This document shows positions 1 to 7,874 of a stretch of DNA of 64,000 bases, piece by piece; within the stretch, counting starts at the first letter, position 1; each line of letters begins with the position of its first letter. A model generated the notes under the pieces. That model saw only the letters and a list, made by a program, of their open reading frames with translations. It did no database searches and was not told the DNA's origin. Source of the DNA: H17-190 sp034435615 (lineage in GTDB: Bacteria; Chloroflexota; Dehalococcoidia; SM23-28-2; HRBIN24); assembly GCA_034435615.1 (NCBI GenBank), contig DAOTWZ010000032.1:1-64000 (forward strand), given 5' to 3'. The position numbers were made by a program, and so were the translations under genes.

Positions 1-2
1 GC

Positions 3-101
3 GCCCTGGCCGCCCGCGCCGTGGAGCGGGCCGTCCTGCGGGCCGTCCGCCTGGCCGAGTCCCTGGCCGGCGTGCCCGCCTGCCGGGACTGGCCGCCCTG
101 A
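3..101 (+). CDS. C-terminal fragment of an unidentified protein
   Basis: The window opens inside a reading frame that runs for 32 codons to a TGA at 99-101. The residues are Ala/Arg/Val-rich and look like an amphipathic C-terminal helix (..RAVRLAESLAG..) ending in CRDWPP. GC at third codon positions is high, as in the neighbouring genes, so I take it as the real end of an upstream gene. No family can be named from 32 residues. A promoter for the next gene begins 12 nt after the stop, so the two are probably separate transcription units. Confidence 0.45.
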   Translation, partial: ALAARAVERAVLRAVRLAESLAGVPACRDWPP

Positions 102-112
102 AGGCGGCCGCG

Positions 113-142
113 TTGAACCGCCCGGCTAAGCCGTGCTATCAT
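113..142 (+). promoter_or_regulatory. Promoter of the uracil-DNA glycosylase gene
   Basis: TTGAAC (113-118), an 18-nt spacer and TATCAT (137-142), with an upstream TG at 134-135 making an extended -10 (TGCTATCAT). Transcription should start near 149-150. The ATG at 141 overlaps the -10 and so cannot be the start. The ATG at 156 would have a leader of only about 6 nt. Confidence 0.55.
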
Positions 143-155
143 GACTGGTCAGGAC

Positions 156-764
156 ATGTCCGCGCTTGATGACCTTTACCGCGAGATAGCCAACTGCAAC
201 GACTGTGGCCTGTGCGAGAAGGCCACGAAGCATGTCCCCGGCGAAGGGCCAGAGGACGCCGAGGTGATGTTCGTCGGCGAGGCGCCAGGGTTCCACGAGG
301 ACCGGCAGGGGCGTCCCTTCGTGGGGCCGGCCGGTCAGTTCCTCAACGAGCTCTTGGAGTCGGTAGGGCTGCGGCGGGAGCAGGTCTACATAACCAACGT
401 GGTGAAGTGCCGGCCGCCCGGCAACCGCGACCCCCTCCCCTCGGAGGTGGCCGCCTGCCGCAAGCACCTGGAGCGCCAGATAGAGATCATCAGGCCGCGA
501 GTGATAGTGACCCTGGGCCGGCACTCCCTCTCCTGGTTCTTCCCCAAGGACTCCATCGGCAAGGTGCATGGCCAGAAGCGACAGAAGGACGGCACTTATT
601 TTCTTCACCTCTACCATCCTGCGGCGGCCCTGCACGCCCCCCAGATGCGGGAGACCATAGAGGAGGACTTCAAGAAGCTGCCGGAGGTGCTGGAGGAGGC
701 GAGGCGGAGCGGGCCCCCGCCCGATGCCCCGTCCTCGGCGGCCGAGCAGATGCGCCTTTTCTAG
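156..764 (+). CDS. udg: Uracil-DNA glycosylase, family 4 (4Fe-4S)
   Basis: Removes uracil from DNA as the first step of base-excision repair. The 202-residue protein has the family 4 signature: cysteines 14, 17, 85 and 101 placed to hold a 4Fe-4S cluster, motif A GEAPG at 41-45 followed by GRPFVGPAG, the TNVVKCRPPGNRDP segment, and the motif B HPAA near residue 155. Length matches the family (about 190-220). The frame is also open from an ATG at 141, but that codon overlaps a good -10 box, and the product from ATG 156 starts like known members (MSALDDLYREIANC). It stands alone with its own promoter and no Shine-Dalgarno, which fits a near-leaderless message. Family 4 enzymes are typical of thermophiles and of many Chloroflexota and Actinobacteria. 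Confidence 0.93.
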   Translation: MSALDDLYREIANCNDCGLCEKATKHVPGEGPEDAEVMFVGEAPGFHEDRQGRPFVGPAGQFLNELLESVGLRREQVYITNVVKCRPPGNRDPLPSEVAACRKHLERQIEIIRPRVIVTLGRHSLSWFFPKDSIGKVHGQKRQKDGTYFLHLYHPAAALHAPQMRETIEEDFKKLPEVLEEARRSGPPPDAPSSAAEQMRLF

Positions 765-903
765 GCCGCCCCGGGGCCGACGGTGGCGAGGTGGCCGTCC
801 CTCAGGGTCGCAGCAGCCAGCACCGACAGCCCCGCGGGACCGTTGCCCGGGAGGCCAGACCGTTTGAAGCGGGCCAGCTTGCAGTCATCAGGGTGAGACC
901 GCT

Positions 904-2559
904 ATGAGCGAGAAGCTGCGCGTGGTGCCCCTCGGGGGCCTGGGCGAGATCGGCAAGAACATGATGGCCCTCGAGTTCGGCGACGACCTCATCGTCATAG
1001 ACGCCGGGGTGATGTTCCCGGAGGAGGAGATGCTGGGGGTGGACCTGGTCATCCCCGACGTCACCTACGTGGCCAACCGGCGTCACAAGCTGCGAGGCAT
1101 CGTCATCACCCACGGCCACGAGGACCACACGGGGGCCCTCCCCTACGTGTTGCCCCAGATCCCCGCCCCCATCTACTGCACCCGCCTGACGCGGGGCCTC
1201 ATCCAGGTGAAGCTGGCGGAGCATGGGCTGCGGGAGCAGGTAGAGGTGCGGGTGGTCCAGCCCGGGGAGAGGGTGCGACTGGGCAACTTCACCGTCCAGT
1301 TCGTCCACGTGACCCACAGCATCCCGGACTCGGCGGCCCTGGCCATCCAGACGCCGTTGGGCCTGGTCTTCCACACCGGGGACTTCAAGCTGGACCACAC
1401 GCCGGTCATGGGGCCTCCCACCGACTTGCAGCGCATCGCCGAGTTCGGGCGCCAGGGGGTCCTCCTCCTCCTCTCCGACTCCACCTACGCCGACGTGCCC
1501 GGCTACACCCCGTCCGAGCGCATCGTCAGCGACACCCTGTGGCAGGTGATGGCCAGGTCACAGGGGCGGGTCATCGTCGCCACCTTCGCTTCCCTCATCT
1601 CTCGCATGCAGCAGGTAGTGGACGCCGCCACTGCCACTGGCCGACGCGTCTTCGTGACGGGGCGCAGCATGATGGAGAACGTCCGGATGGCGGTGGAGCA
1701 GGGCTACCTGCGCAGCGACCAGGACCTGCTGGCCCCCATAGAGCGGATGCGCGGCCTGCCCCCTGACCGGGTGGTCATCCTCACCACCGGCGCCCAGGGA
1801 GAGCCGACGTCGGCCCTGGTACGCATGGCCAACCGGGACCACCGCTACCTGGAGGTGCGGGAGGGGGATACGGTGGTCCTCTCTTCCTCGCCCATCCCCG
1901 GCAACGAGGTCCTCATCAACCGCACTATCAACAACCTGTATCGGCTGGGGGCGCGGGTGTTGCACAGCCGGGGGCCGGACATGCACGTCCACGTGCGGGG
2001 ACACGCGGCCCAGGAGGAGCTGAAGCTGATGCTGGGGCTGCTGCGGCCCCGCTTCTTCGTCCCCATCCACGGCGAGTACAGGCACCTGGTGTTGCACGGA
2101 GAGCTGGCCAAGGCCATGGGCGTGCAGCCCCAGAATATCTTCGTCCTGCAGGACGGCGATATCCTGGAGCTGGACGAGTCCTACGGTCGGGTGGTGGGCA
2201 GGGCCTCCGCCGACCACGTCTACGTGGACGGCCTGGCGGTGGGCACCGATCAGGTGGTGCTGCGGGACCGCCAGCACCTGGCCAAGGACGGCGTGCTGGT
2301 GGCCCTGGTGACGGTGGACAAGAGCACGGGGCGCCCCCTGGCGCCGCCGGACATCATCTCCCGGGGGTTCGTGGCGGAGGCGCCCCTGGAGCGCCTGCTG
2401 GAGCGGGCCCGCCACCTGATCCTGCAGGAGCTGGAGAAGGGCCAGGGGCAGGTGGACCACGCCGAGCTGGCCTCCCGTCTGCATGATAGCCTGGCCAAAT
2501 TCATATACAATGAGACCCGTCGTCGCCCCATGATCCTGCCTCTCACCGTGGAGCTGTAG
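904..2559 (+). CDS. rnj: Ribonuclease J
   Basis: Metallo-beta-lactamase-fold ribonuclease with 5'-3' exonuclease and endonuclease activity, the main mRNA decay and rRNA maturation enzyme of bacteria lacking RNase E. The 551-residue protein starts with the typical GGLGEIGKN segment (11-19), carries the zinc motif HGHEDHTG at 70-77, the beta-CASP core (RVIVATFASLISRMQQ, TTGAQGEP) and the late PIHGEYRHL motif, then the C-terminal domain. Length matches the family (about 550). The ATG at 904 is preceded by a weak purine run. The 139 nt between the udg stop and this start contain no gene and no clear promoter. Confidence 0.96.
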   Translation: MSEKLRVVPLGGLGEIGKNMMALEFGDDLIVIDAGVMFPEEEMLGVDLVIPDVTYVANRRHKLRGIVITHGHEDHTGALPYVLPQIPAPIYCTRLTRGLIQVKLAEHGLREQVEVRVVQPGERVRLGNFTVQFVHVTHSIPDSAALAIQTPLGLVFHTGDFKLDHTPVMGPPTDLQRIAEFGRQGVLLLLSDSTYADVPGYTPSERIVSDTLWQVMARSQGRVIVATFASLISRMQQVVDAATATGRRVFVTGRSMMENVRMAVEQGYLRSDQDLLAPIERMRGLPPDRVVILTTGAQGEPTSALVRMANRDHRYLEVREGDTVVLSSSPIPGNEVLINRTINNLYRLGARVLHSRGPDMHVHVRGHAAQEELKLMLGLLRPRFFVPIHGEYRHLVLHGELAKAMGVQPQNIFVLQDGDILELDESYGRVVGRASADHVYVDGLAVGTDQVVLRDRQHLAKDGVLVALVTVDKSTGRPLAPPDIISRGFVAEAPLERLLERARHLILQELEKGQGQVDHAELASRLHDSLAKFIYNETRRRPMILPLTVEL

Positions 2560-2590
2560 GGAAAGGCGGCGAGACGAGGGCGGTGAGACG

Positions 2591-4948
2591 ATGGCCTTGA
2601 GGACGCGAGGACGCCGGGGCCACCTGCGCCGCAGCCGCTACGGCTACGGCGCCTATCGTTACGTGGCGCCCCGGCCGCGGCGCCGCCCGCGGCGGCCGTC
2701 GCGGCCGGGCCTGGGGCCGTGGCTCTGGCTGCTGGCCGGCGCCGGCGCAGCGGTGGGTCTGGTCTTCCTGGTCCCCCTCCTGCTGGCCGCCTTCCGCTGG
2801 CTCTTCGCCGCTCTGGGGCTGGGGCTCCCCCTGGTGGCCCTCGCCCTCGCTGCCGATGCCTGGCTCCTCTGGCGGCTCCGCGCCGTCAGCCCTCCCCTCT
2901 CCTGGCGGCGATGGCTGGGCCTGCACCTCCTGCTGGCGGCCATCCTGGGTGCCCTGGGCCTCCTGGCCCCTCCCTGGCGCTTCGCCGGGTCCTCCCTGGG
3001 CGACCTCTCCGCCGGCGGACGGGCCGGAGCCTTCCTGACGGGCAGTCTCCCCGGCCTCCTGGGCTGGCTGGCGGCCACCCTCGGGGCGGTGTGGGCCCTG
3101 GAGCCGCGGTCGGCCCGGCTGGCGGTGCGGGGAGCCGCCCTGACGGGCCGCTGGCTCCTCTCCCTGGACATCCCCTCCCGCTCCTGGCGGGGGCTGCGTG
3201 CCTTCCTGGTCTGGCTGGGCTCCCTCCTCCCCAGCGGCGAGGAGGACTCCCTGCCGGAGCTCTCTCCTCGGCGGGAAGGGCCACCCCTGGTCCCCCGCTG
3301 GGACGAGGAATGGGAGCCACTGCCGGAGCCCTCCGCTCCCGCCGCCTCTCCCAAGGCCGCCCAGGAGAAGGCCAGCAGAGAGGAGAAGAGAGAGAAAGAG
3401 GAAGAAGCGGTACCCCGCCGGCGGCGCACCGGCAACGGCTGGGAGCTGCCGCCCCTGGAGCTCCTGAACCAGGTGAGCGACGAGTCCCGCCCGCCGGACA
3501 ACGAAGCACGGGCCCAACTCATAGTGGACACGCTGCGCAGCTTCGGCGTGGACGCCCGCGTCGTCTCCATCCAGCAGGGGCCCACCGTCACCCAGTTCGG
3601 CGTGGAGCCGGGGTGGGAGGTGAAGACCCGTCAGGTGCAGGAGCGGGACGACAAGGGCCGCCCCGTGTACGACAAGGACGGCCGTCCCCGCTACCGCACG
3701 GAGGTGGTGAGCCGCACCAGGGTGAGGGTGAACCGCATCACTGCCCTGGCCAACGACCTGGCCCTGGCCCTGGCTGCCCCCAGCATACGCATCGAGGCGC
3801 CGGTGCCGGGGAAGCCCATCGTGGGGATCGAAGTGCCCAACTCGGCCCCCTCCGTGGTCACCCTGCGCAGCGTCATCGAGAGCAGCAACTTCCAGAAGCT
3901 GGCCTCCCGCTCCCGGCTGGCCATCGCCCTGGGCAAGGGGGTATCCGGGGAGCCGGTGCCCGCCGACCTGGCCCGCATGCCCCACCTGCTCATCGCTGGG
4001 GCCACGGGGAGCGGCAAGAGCGTCTGCATCAACTCCATCATCGCCTGTCTGCTGATGCACAACACGCCGGAGGAGGTGCGCTTCGTCCTCATAGACCCCA
4101 AGCGGGTGGAGCTGGCCGCCTTCGCCTCCATACCGCACCTGGTCTTCTCCAAGGTCATCGTGGACGTGGAGGAGGTGCCGGGCACCCTGCAGGCGGTCAT
4201 CCAGGAGATGGAGGGCCGCTACCGCACCTTCGCTAGCATCGGCGTCCGGGACATCGAGGCCTACAACCGCAGCCCCAAGGCGCCGGAGAAGCTCCCCTAC
4301 TGGGTGGTGATCATCGACGAGCTAGCCGACCTGATGATGGCAGCCCCCTACCAGGTGGAGAAGCAGCTCTGCCGGCTGGCCCAGTTGGCCCGGGCCACGG
4401 GGATTCACCTCATCGTGGCCACGCAGCGGCCCTCAGTGGACGTAGTGACGGGGCTCATCAAGGCCAACTTCCCCACCCGCATCGCCTTCGCCGTCAGCTC
4501 CCAGGTGGACTCCCGCACCATCATCGACATGGCGGGGGCGGAGAAGCTGCTGGGACGGGGCGACATGCTATTCCTCCCCACCGACGCCGCCAAGCCGCGT
4601 CGTCTCCAGGGCTGCTATGTCTCCGATGCCGAGATAGACCGCATAGTGGCCTGGTGGTCGGACGAGCGCTTCCGCCACCTGCGGCCGGAGCCCTTGGACC
4701 ACCTGCTGCTCCAGGCCCAAGCGGAGGGGGGCGGCCTGGACGACCCCCTCTTCGAGGCGGCGCGGGAGCTGGCCATGCAGCACAACCGCATCTCCCCCTC
4801 CATGCTGCAGCGCCGGCTCAACGTAGGGCGGGAGCGGGCGGTGCGCCTCATGCGGGCGCTGGAGGAGATGGGCATCGTCGCCCCCTCCGATGACCCCCTG
4901 GCCTCCCGCCGTGTCCTGGTGCGGGGCGACGACGAGGACTACTTCTAG
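2591..4948 (+). CDS. ftsK: FtsK/SpoIIIE family DNA translocase
   Basis: Septum-located hexameric motor that pumps chromosomal DNA at division. The 785 residues begin with a very basic segment (residues 1-45, rich in Arg), then about four hydrophobic helices (45-190), a charged linker, and the motor: Walker A GATGSGKS at 470-477, Walker B VVIIDELADL near 572-581, and the ATQRPSVDV segment. The C-terminal 70 residues form the winged-helix gamma domain (ISPSMLQRRLNVGRERA) that reads orienting DNA sequences. It lies 31 nt after RNase J and could share its transcript. Nothing is missing relative to the family. Confidence 0.95.
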   Translation: MALRTRGRRGHLRRSRYGYGAYRYVAPRPRRRPRRPSRPGLGPWLWLLAGAGAAVGLVFLVPLLLAAFRWLFAALGLGLPLVALALAADAWLLWRLRAVSPPLSWRRWLGLHLLLAAILGALGLLAPPWRFAGSSLGDLSAGGRAGAFLTGSLPGLLGWLAATLGAVWALEPRSARLAVRGAALTGRWLLSLDIPSRSWRGLRAFLVWLGSLLPSGEEDSLPELSPRREGPPLVPRWDEEWEPLPEPSAPAASPKAAQEKASREEKREKEEEAVPRRRRTGNGWELPPLELLNQVSDESRPPDNEARAQLIVDTLRSFGVDARVVSIQQGPTVTQFGVEPGWEVKTRQVQERDDKGRPVYDKDGRPRYRTEVVSRTRVRVNRITALANDLALALAAPSIRIEAPVPGKPIVGIEVPNSAPSVVTLRSVIESSNFQKLASRSRLAIALGKGVSGEPVPADLARMPHLLIAGATGSGKSVCINSIIACLLMHNTPEEVRFVLIDPKRVELAAFASIPHLVFSKVIVDVEEVPGTLQAVIQEMEGRYRTFASIGVRDIEAYNRSPKAPEKLPYWVVIIDELADLMMAAPYQVEKQLCRLAQLARATGIHLIVATQRPSVDVVTGLIKANFPTRIAFAVSSQVDSRTIIDMAGAEKLLGRGDMLFLPTDAAKPRRLQGCYVSDAEIDRIVAWWSDERFRHLRPEPLDHLLLQAQAEGGGLDDPLFEAARELAMQHNRISPSMLQRRLNVGRERAVRLMRALEEMGIVAPSDDPLASRRVLVRGDDEDYF

Positions 4949-5015
4949 CCTCCCGGCCAGGGGCCCCGGCCCGGCGATTAATCGATTTTGCCTATCTGGC
5001 CCATGGACGCAGCTA

Positions 5016-5044
5016 TTGACAGGCGTCGCCGGAGATGGTATAAG
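5016..5044 (+). promoter_or_regulatory. Very strong sigma70-type promoter ahead of a structured RNA
   Basis: Perfect TTGACA (5016-5021), a 17-nt spacer and TATAAG (5039-5044) with a TG at 5036-5037 giving an extended -10. It is the closest match to the bacterial consensus in the window. The predicted transcription start is about 5051. It does not sit in front of a convincing coding gene but of a stretch full of perfect stems. Confidence 0.75.
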
Positions 5045-5050
5045 GGGCCA

Positions 5051-5290
5051 TGAGAGGGGGTGAGGCCGTGGTCCGGCTGCACAAGCTGGTCACGGTGCTC
5101 CAAGTGGACAGTAGAAAGCCCCCGTGGTGGCACCACGGGGGGACAGGCCGGCTCGTGACCTGGCCCCGGGTCGCAGGGACTGCGTAGCAGAAGGTCGAGA
5201 GAGCCGGCCATGCCCCGGCGGGCATTCCGCCCGAAGGGGCCGGGTCAGGAGAACGGTGGGGCTCCCCGAAAGGGGAGCCCGATTATGTTA
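5051..5290 (+). ncRNA. Unclassified structured RNA (about 240 nt)
   Basis: This is the only stretch over 300 bp without a gene in the window. Starting just after a near-consensus promoter it holds: a two-part stem, CCGTG 5066-5070 with CACGG 5091-5095, enclosing 5073-5078 with 5084-5089; a perfect 9-bp hairpin 5119-5127/5133-5141; a perfect 9-bp closing stem 5146-5154/5201-5209 around a small CGCAG/CTGCG hairpin (5172-5176/5180-5184); a GGCGGG/CCGCCC hairpin (5217-5222/5227-5232) inside CCCC/GGGG; and a 9-bp GAAA-loop hairpin (5259-5267/5272-5280), followed by GATTATGTT, that looks like a weak intrinsic terminator. It lacks the landmark sequences of tmRNA, RNase P RNA, SRP RNA and the riboswitches I know. 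It could be a lineage-specific housekeeping RNA, a divergent 6S-like RNA, or a cis-acting leader of the membrane-protein gene at 5373. Confidence 0.6.
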
Positions 5291-5311
5291 TGATGAGGTG
5301 CCGTCCCCTGC

Positions 5312-5340
5312 TGGACGCCCTCGACTTGACGGTTTAGAAT
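5312..5340 (+). promoter_or_regulatory. Possible promoter for the small membrane protein
   Basis: TGGACG (5312-5317), a 17-nt spacer and TAGAAT (5335-5340), about 32 nt upstream of the GTG start at 5373. An alternative is the extended -10 TGTTATGAT at 5286-5294, which has no good -35. Either would separate this gene from the upstream RNA. Confidence 0.3.
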
Positions 5341-5372
5341 GGAGCCACGCTCTACTCCTAGAGGTGGGGGCC

Positions 5373-5768
5373 GTGTCCAACAGACTGTGGCGTGAGGTCG
5401 AGGAGATCCTGGAGCGTTCGGAGCGTCTACCCCGCAGGGCCTGGCGATGGCGTCGTCTCCTGAGAGGCCTGACCGCGCTGAGGCCGGGCCTCTTCTTCTC
5501 CCTGCCCCGTATCAGCATGGGGCAGCTCCTCCTGGCGTCACTGGTCATCATCGTCATCGGCTACGTGCTGGGAAGCAGCAACGACGGGCTGGGCCGCGCC
5601 CTGGTGCTGGCCGGCCTGGGCGTCTTCGTTCTGGCCTTCGTCCTCTCCCTCCGCCGCCCTCTAGGGCCGCCGGAGAGCCGCTGGCGGGGCCGCCCCGTGG
5701 GGCTGCGGCGTCGCCACATGGGTGAGCGCATACGCTCCTGGCTGGGCCGCTGGCGGCCTCGTCACTAG
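5373..5768 (+). CDS. Small two-helix membrane protein, unknown function
   Basis: I do not recognise this 131-residue protein. The frame is open further upstream through the structured RNA, but the GTG at 5373 follows a GAGGTGGGGG Shine-Dalgarno (5361-5370) and gives a sensible protein. It has a charged helical N-terminus (VEEILERSERLPRRAWRWRR), two adjacent hydrophobic segments near residues 50-66 and 70-85, and a very Arg-rich C-terminal tail. The layout (short amphipathic start, two helices, basic tail) suggests an inner-membrane protein with both ends in the cytoplasm. It lies between the unclassified RNA and a LysM lipoprotein, so a cell-envelope role is possible, but this is position only. 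Confidence 0.65.
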   Translation: MSNRLWREVEEILERSERLPRRAWRWRRLLRGLTALRPGLFFSLPRISMGQLLLASLVIIVIGYVLGSSNDGLGRALVLAGLGVFVLAFVLSLRRPLGPPESRWRGRPVGLRRRHMGERIRSWLGRWRPRH

Positions 5769-5779
5769 GGCCGGCCGCC

Positions 5780-5808
5780 TTGTCCCTGGTGGCTCCGGCT
5801 GCTAGGAT
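5780..5808 (+). promoter_or_regulatory. Promoter of the LysM lipoprotein gene
   Basis: TTGTCC (5780-5785), a 17-nt spacer and TAGGAT (5803-5808) preceded by TGC, giving the extended form TGCTAGGAT. The start codon at 5818 lies 9 nt after the -10, so the expected transcription start (about 5815) almost coincides with the ATG. Confidence 0.5.
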
Positions 5809-5817
5809 GCAGGAGGT

Positions 5818-6198
5818 ATGGGACGCTGGCGGCGCTGGGGCCTCCCCCTCACGGGCGTCCTCGTCGTAGCCGCCCTCGCCCTGCTGGCCTGCGGCGGCCA
5901 GGGCGGTCGGGAAGAGGGGACGCCGGTGGTGGCCAGCCTCACCGATCCCCGTACCGTGCCCACGGCCACCCCCTGGCAGAGGCCGCCGGAGGTGATCTGG
6001 CTGGAGGAGGGCGCGCCCTCCGGCGCCCCGGGCGCCGGCCCCGGAAGCTGTGGCGAGATCTATGTAGTGCAGTCGGGGGACATCCTGGTGAGGATCGCCG
6101 AGCGGTGCGGGGTCAGCCTGGACGAGTTGCTGCGGGCCAACCCGGGCATAGACCCGCGGGCGCTGCACGTGGGGCAGCGCATCAGGATCCCCCGCTGA
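5818..6198 (+). CDS. LysM-domain lipoprotein
   Basis: The 126-residue protein has a basic start (MGRWRRW), a hydrophobic stretch and a lipobox LLAC with Cys25 as the lipidation site, so it should be exported and membrane-anchored. A low-complexity linker (about 27-78) rich in Pro, Thr, Gly and Glu leads to one C-terminal LysM domain (about 80-126; [19 protein letters not shown]...[12 protein letters not shown]) expected to bind peptidoglycan. There is no catalytic domain. The ATG at 5818 directly abuts an AGGAGG, which is too close to act as a normal ribosome site, and there is no other in-frame start after the stop at 5803. Together with the -10 box 9 nt upstream this suggests a leaderless message. 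Confidence 0.85.
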   Translation: MGRWRRWGLPLTGVLVVAALALLACGGQGGREEGTPVVASLTDPRTVPTATPWQRPPEVIWLEEGAPSGAPGAGPGSCGEIYVVQSGDILVRIAERCGVSLDELLRANPGIDPRALHVGQRIRIPR

Positions 6199-6219
6199 GC
6201 CGAGGGGTACAGCTCCGCG

Positions 6220-6248
6220 TTGCGCCTGGGCGTGTGGTGTGCTAGCAT
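6220..6248 (+). promoter_or_regulatory. Promoter of the carboxyltransferase operon
   Basis: TTGCGC (6220-6225), a 17-nt spacer and TAGCAT (6243-6248) preceded by TGC (TGCTAGCAT). This predicts a start near 6255 and a leader of about 44 nt before the ATG at 6299. Confidence 0.45.
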
Positions 6249-6298
6249 CGGCGCCGAAGGCCCACCACTGGCCCCAATTCCGACCGGACAGAGAGGTC

Positions 6299-7858
6299 AT
6301 GACCATCGAAAGAAAGATCTCTGACAAGCTGGAGGAGTTGCAGCGCCTCAAGGAGCTGTCCCGTCAGGGCGGCGGCCCGGAGAGGATAGAGGCCCAGCAC
6401 GCCCGCGGCAAGCTGACGGCACGGGAACGCCTCAACATCCTGCTGGACGAGGGCAGCTTTGAGGAGCTGGACTCCCTGGTGCTCCACCGCTCCCACGAGT
6501 TCGGCCTGGATAAGCAGCGCTACTACGGGGACGCCGTGGTCACCGGCTACGGTACCATCGACGGCCGGCCGGTCTACGTCTTCGCCCAGGACTTCACCGT
6601 GCTGGGTGGCTCCCTCTCGGAGGCCGTGGGGGAGAAGATCTGCAAGGTGATGGACCTGGCCATGAAGAACGGCGCCCCCATCATCGGCATCAACGACTCC
6701 GGCGGCGCCCGCATCCAGGAAGGGGTCGTCTCCCTCCGGGGCTACGGCGACATCTTCCTGCGGAACACCCTCGCCTCCGGCGTCATCCCCCAGGTCTCCG
6801 TCATCATGGGGCCCTGCGCTGGCGGCGCCGTCTACTCCCCGGCCCTCACGGACTTCGTCTTCATGACCAGCACCGCCTACATGTACATCACCGGGCCGGA
6901 CGTGGTGCGGGCCGTGACGCAGGAGGAGGTCACTCACGAGCAGTTGGGCGGCCCCCAGGTGCACGCCACCAAGAGCGGCGTCGCCCACTTCATCGTGGAC
7001 GGGGAGGAGGCCTGCCTCCAGGAGGTGCGGCGGCTCCTCTCCTTCCTCCCCTCCAACAACATGGAAGACCCGCCCTACCAGCCCCCCACCGATGACCCCA
7101 ACCGCCTCTGTGATGACCTGCTGGAGATCGTCCCTGCCGAGAGCACCAGGCCCTACGACATGCACGAGGTCATCTACCGTATCGTCGACGATGGCGACTT
7201 CATGGAGGTGCACCCCTACTGGGGGGCCAGCGTAGTGGTGGGCTTCGCCCGTATGAACGGCCACGTGGTGGGGATAGTGGGCAACAACCCGGCCGCCCTG
7301 GCGGGGGTCCTGGACATAGACTCCTCCCGCAAGGCGGCCCGCTTCGTCCGCTTCTGTGATGCCTTCAACATCCCCATCGTCACCCTGGTGGACGTGCCGG
7401 GCTACCTCCCGGGGACGGACCAGGAGTACGGGGGCATCATCGTCCACGGCGCCAAGCTCCTCTACGCCTACTCCGAGGCCACCGTGCCCAAAGTAACCTG
7501 CATCGTCCGCAAGGCATACGGCGGCGCCTACCTGGTCATGGGCTCCAAGCACCTGCGGGCCGACATCAACTACGCCTGGCCCACGGCCGAGATCGCCGTC
7601 ATGGGGCCGGAGGGGGCCGTCAACATCGTCTTTCGGCGGGAGATCGAGCAGGCGGCCGACCCGGAGGCCCGGCGGCGGGAGCTCATCGAGGAGTACAGAC
7701 AGCGCTTCGCCAACCCTTACATCGCCGCCTCCCGGGGCTTCATTGATGACGTCATCGACCCGCGAGAGACGCGGGTCAAGATCATCAAGGCCCTGGAGAT
7801 GCTCAAGAACAAGACGGACACCAACCCGCCCAAGAAGCACGGCAACATACCGCTGTAG
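6299..7858 (+). CDS. Acyl-CoA carboxyltransferase subunit (propionyl-/methylmalonyl-CoA type)
   Basis: Carboxyltransferase of the PccB/MmdA/transcarboxylase-12S family, which moves a carboxyl group between biotin and an acyl-CoA. The 519 residues carry the early [11 protein letters not shown] segment, the first crotonase-like half with the ...[12 protein letters not shown] and [19 protein letters not shown] motifs, and the second half with the [28 protein letters not shown] and [15 protein letters not shown] motifs. The ATG at 6299 is preceded by GAGAGG; an upstream TTG in frame at 6239 would overlap the promoter. Size is close to the 12S subunit of propionibacterial transcarboxylase (about 520). 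A pyruvate-type carboxyltransferase and a biotin carrier follow directly, with no biotin carboxylase. Substrate preference (propionyl, acetyl or other acyl-CoA) cannot be read from the sequence by eye. Confidence 0.92.
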   Translation: MTIERKISDKLEELQRLKELSRQGGGPERIEAQHARGKLTARERLNILLDEGSFEELDSLVLHRSHEFGLDKQRYYGDAVVTGYGTIDGRPVYVFAQDFTVLGGSLSEAVGEKICKVMDLAMKNGAPIIGINDSGGARIQEGVVSLRGYGDIFLRNTLASGVIPQVSVIMGPCAGGAVYSPALTDFVFMTSTAYMYITGPDVVRAVTQEEVTHEQLGGPQVHATKSGVAHFIVDGEEACLQEVRRLLSFLPSNNMEDPPYQPPTDDPNRLCDDLLEIVPAESTRPYDMHEVIYRIVDDGDFMEVHPYWGASVVVGFARMNGHVVGIVGNNPAALAGVLDIDSSRKAARFVRFCDAFNIPIVTLVDVPGYLPGTDQEYGGIIVHGAKLLYAYSEATVPKVTCIVRKAYGGAYLVMGSKHLRADINYAWPTAEIAVMGPEGAVNIVFRREIEQAADPEARRRELIEEYRQRFANPYIAASRGFIDDVIDPRETRVKIIKALEMLKNKTDTNPPKKHGNIPL

Positions 7859-7874
7859 ACGGGGGGGCCAGCCC

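Noticed and set aside
141..155. ATG at 141 as the start of the uracil-DNA glycosylase
   Set aside because: It overlaps a -10 box with a matching -35, and the extra residues are not family-like; ATG 156 is preferred.
5050..5187. A 45-codon ORF starting with ATG inside the structured RNA (MRGGEAVVRLHKLV...)
   Set aside because: No ribosome site; the ATG lies at the expected transcription start, and the codons are built from hairpin arms. Coding use is unlike the neighbours.
5244..5256. GGTCAGGAGAAC resembles the cobalamin riboswitch B12 box
   Set aside because: Only the first ten bases match, and the other required conserved blocks (GAAA..CCTG, CCCGCAACTG, GCCACTG) are absent.
5051..5290. tmRNA, RNase P RNA, SRP RNA or 6S RNA at this place
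   Set aside because: No tRNA-like ends, no GAGGAAAGTCCGGGC block, no GGAAGG..AGCAGCC loop; not a long rod as in 6S. A divergent member cannot be excluded without a covariance search.
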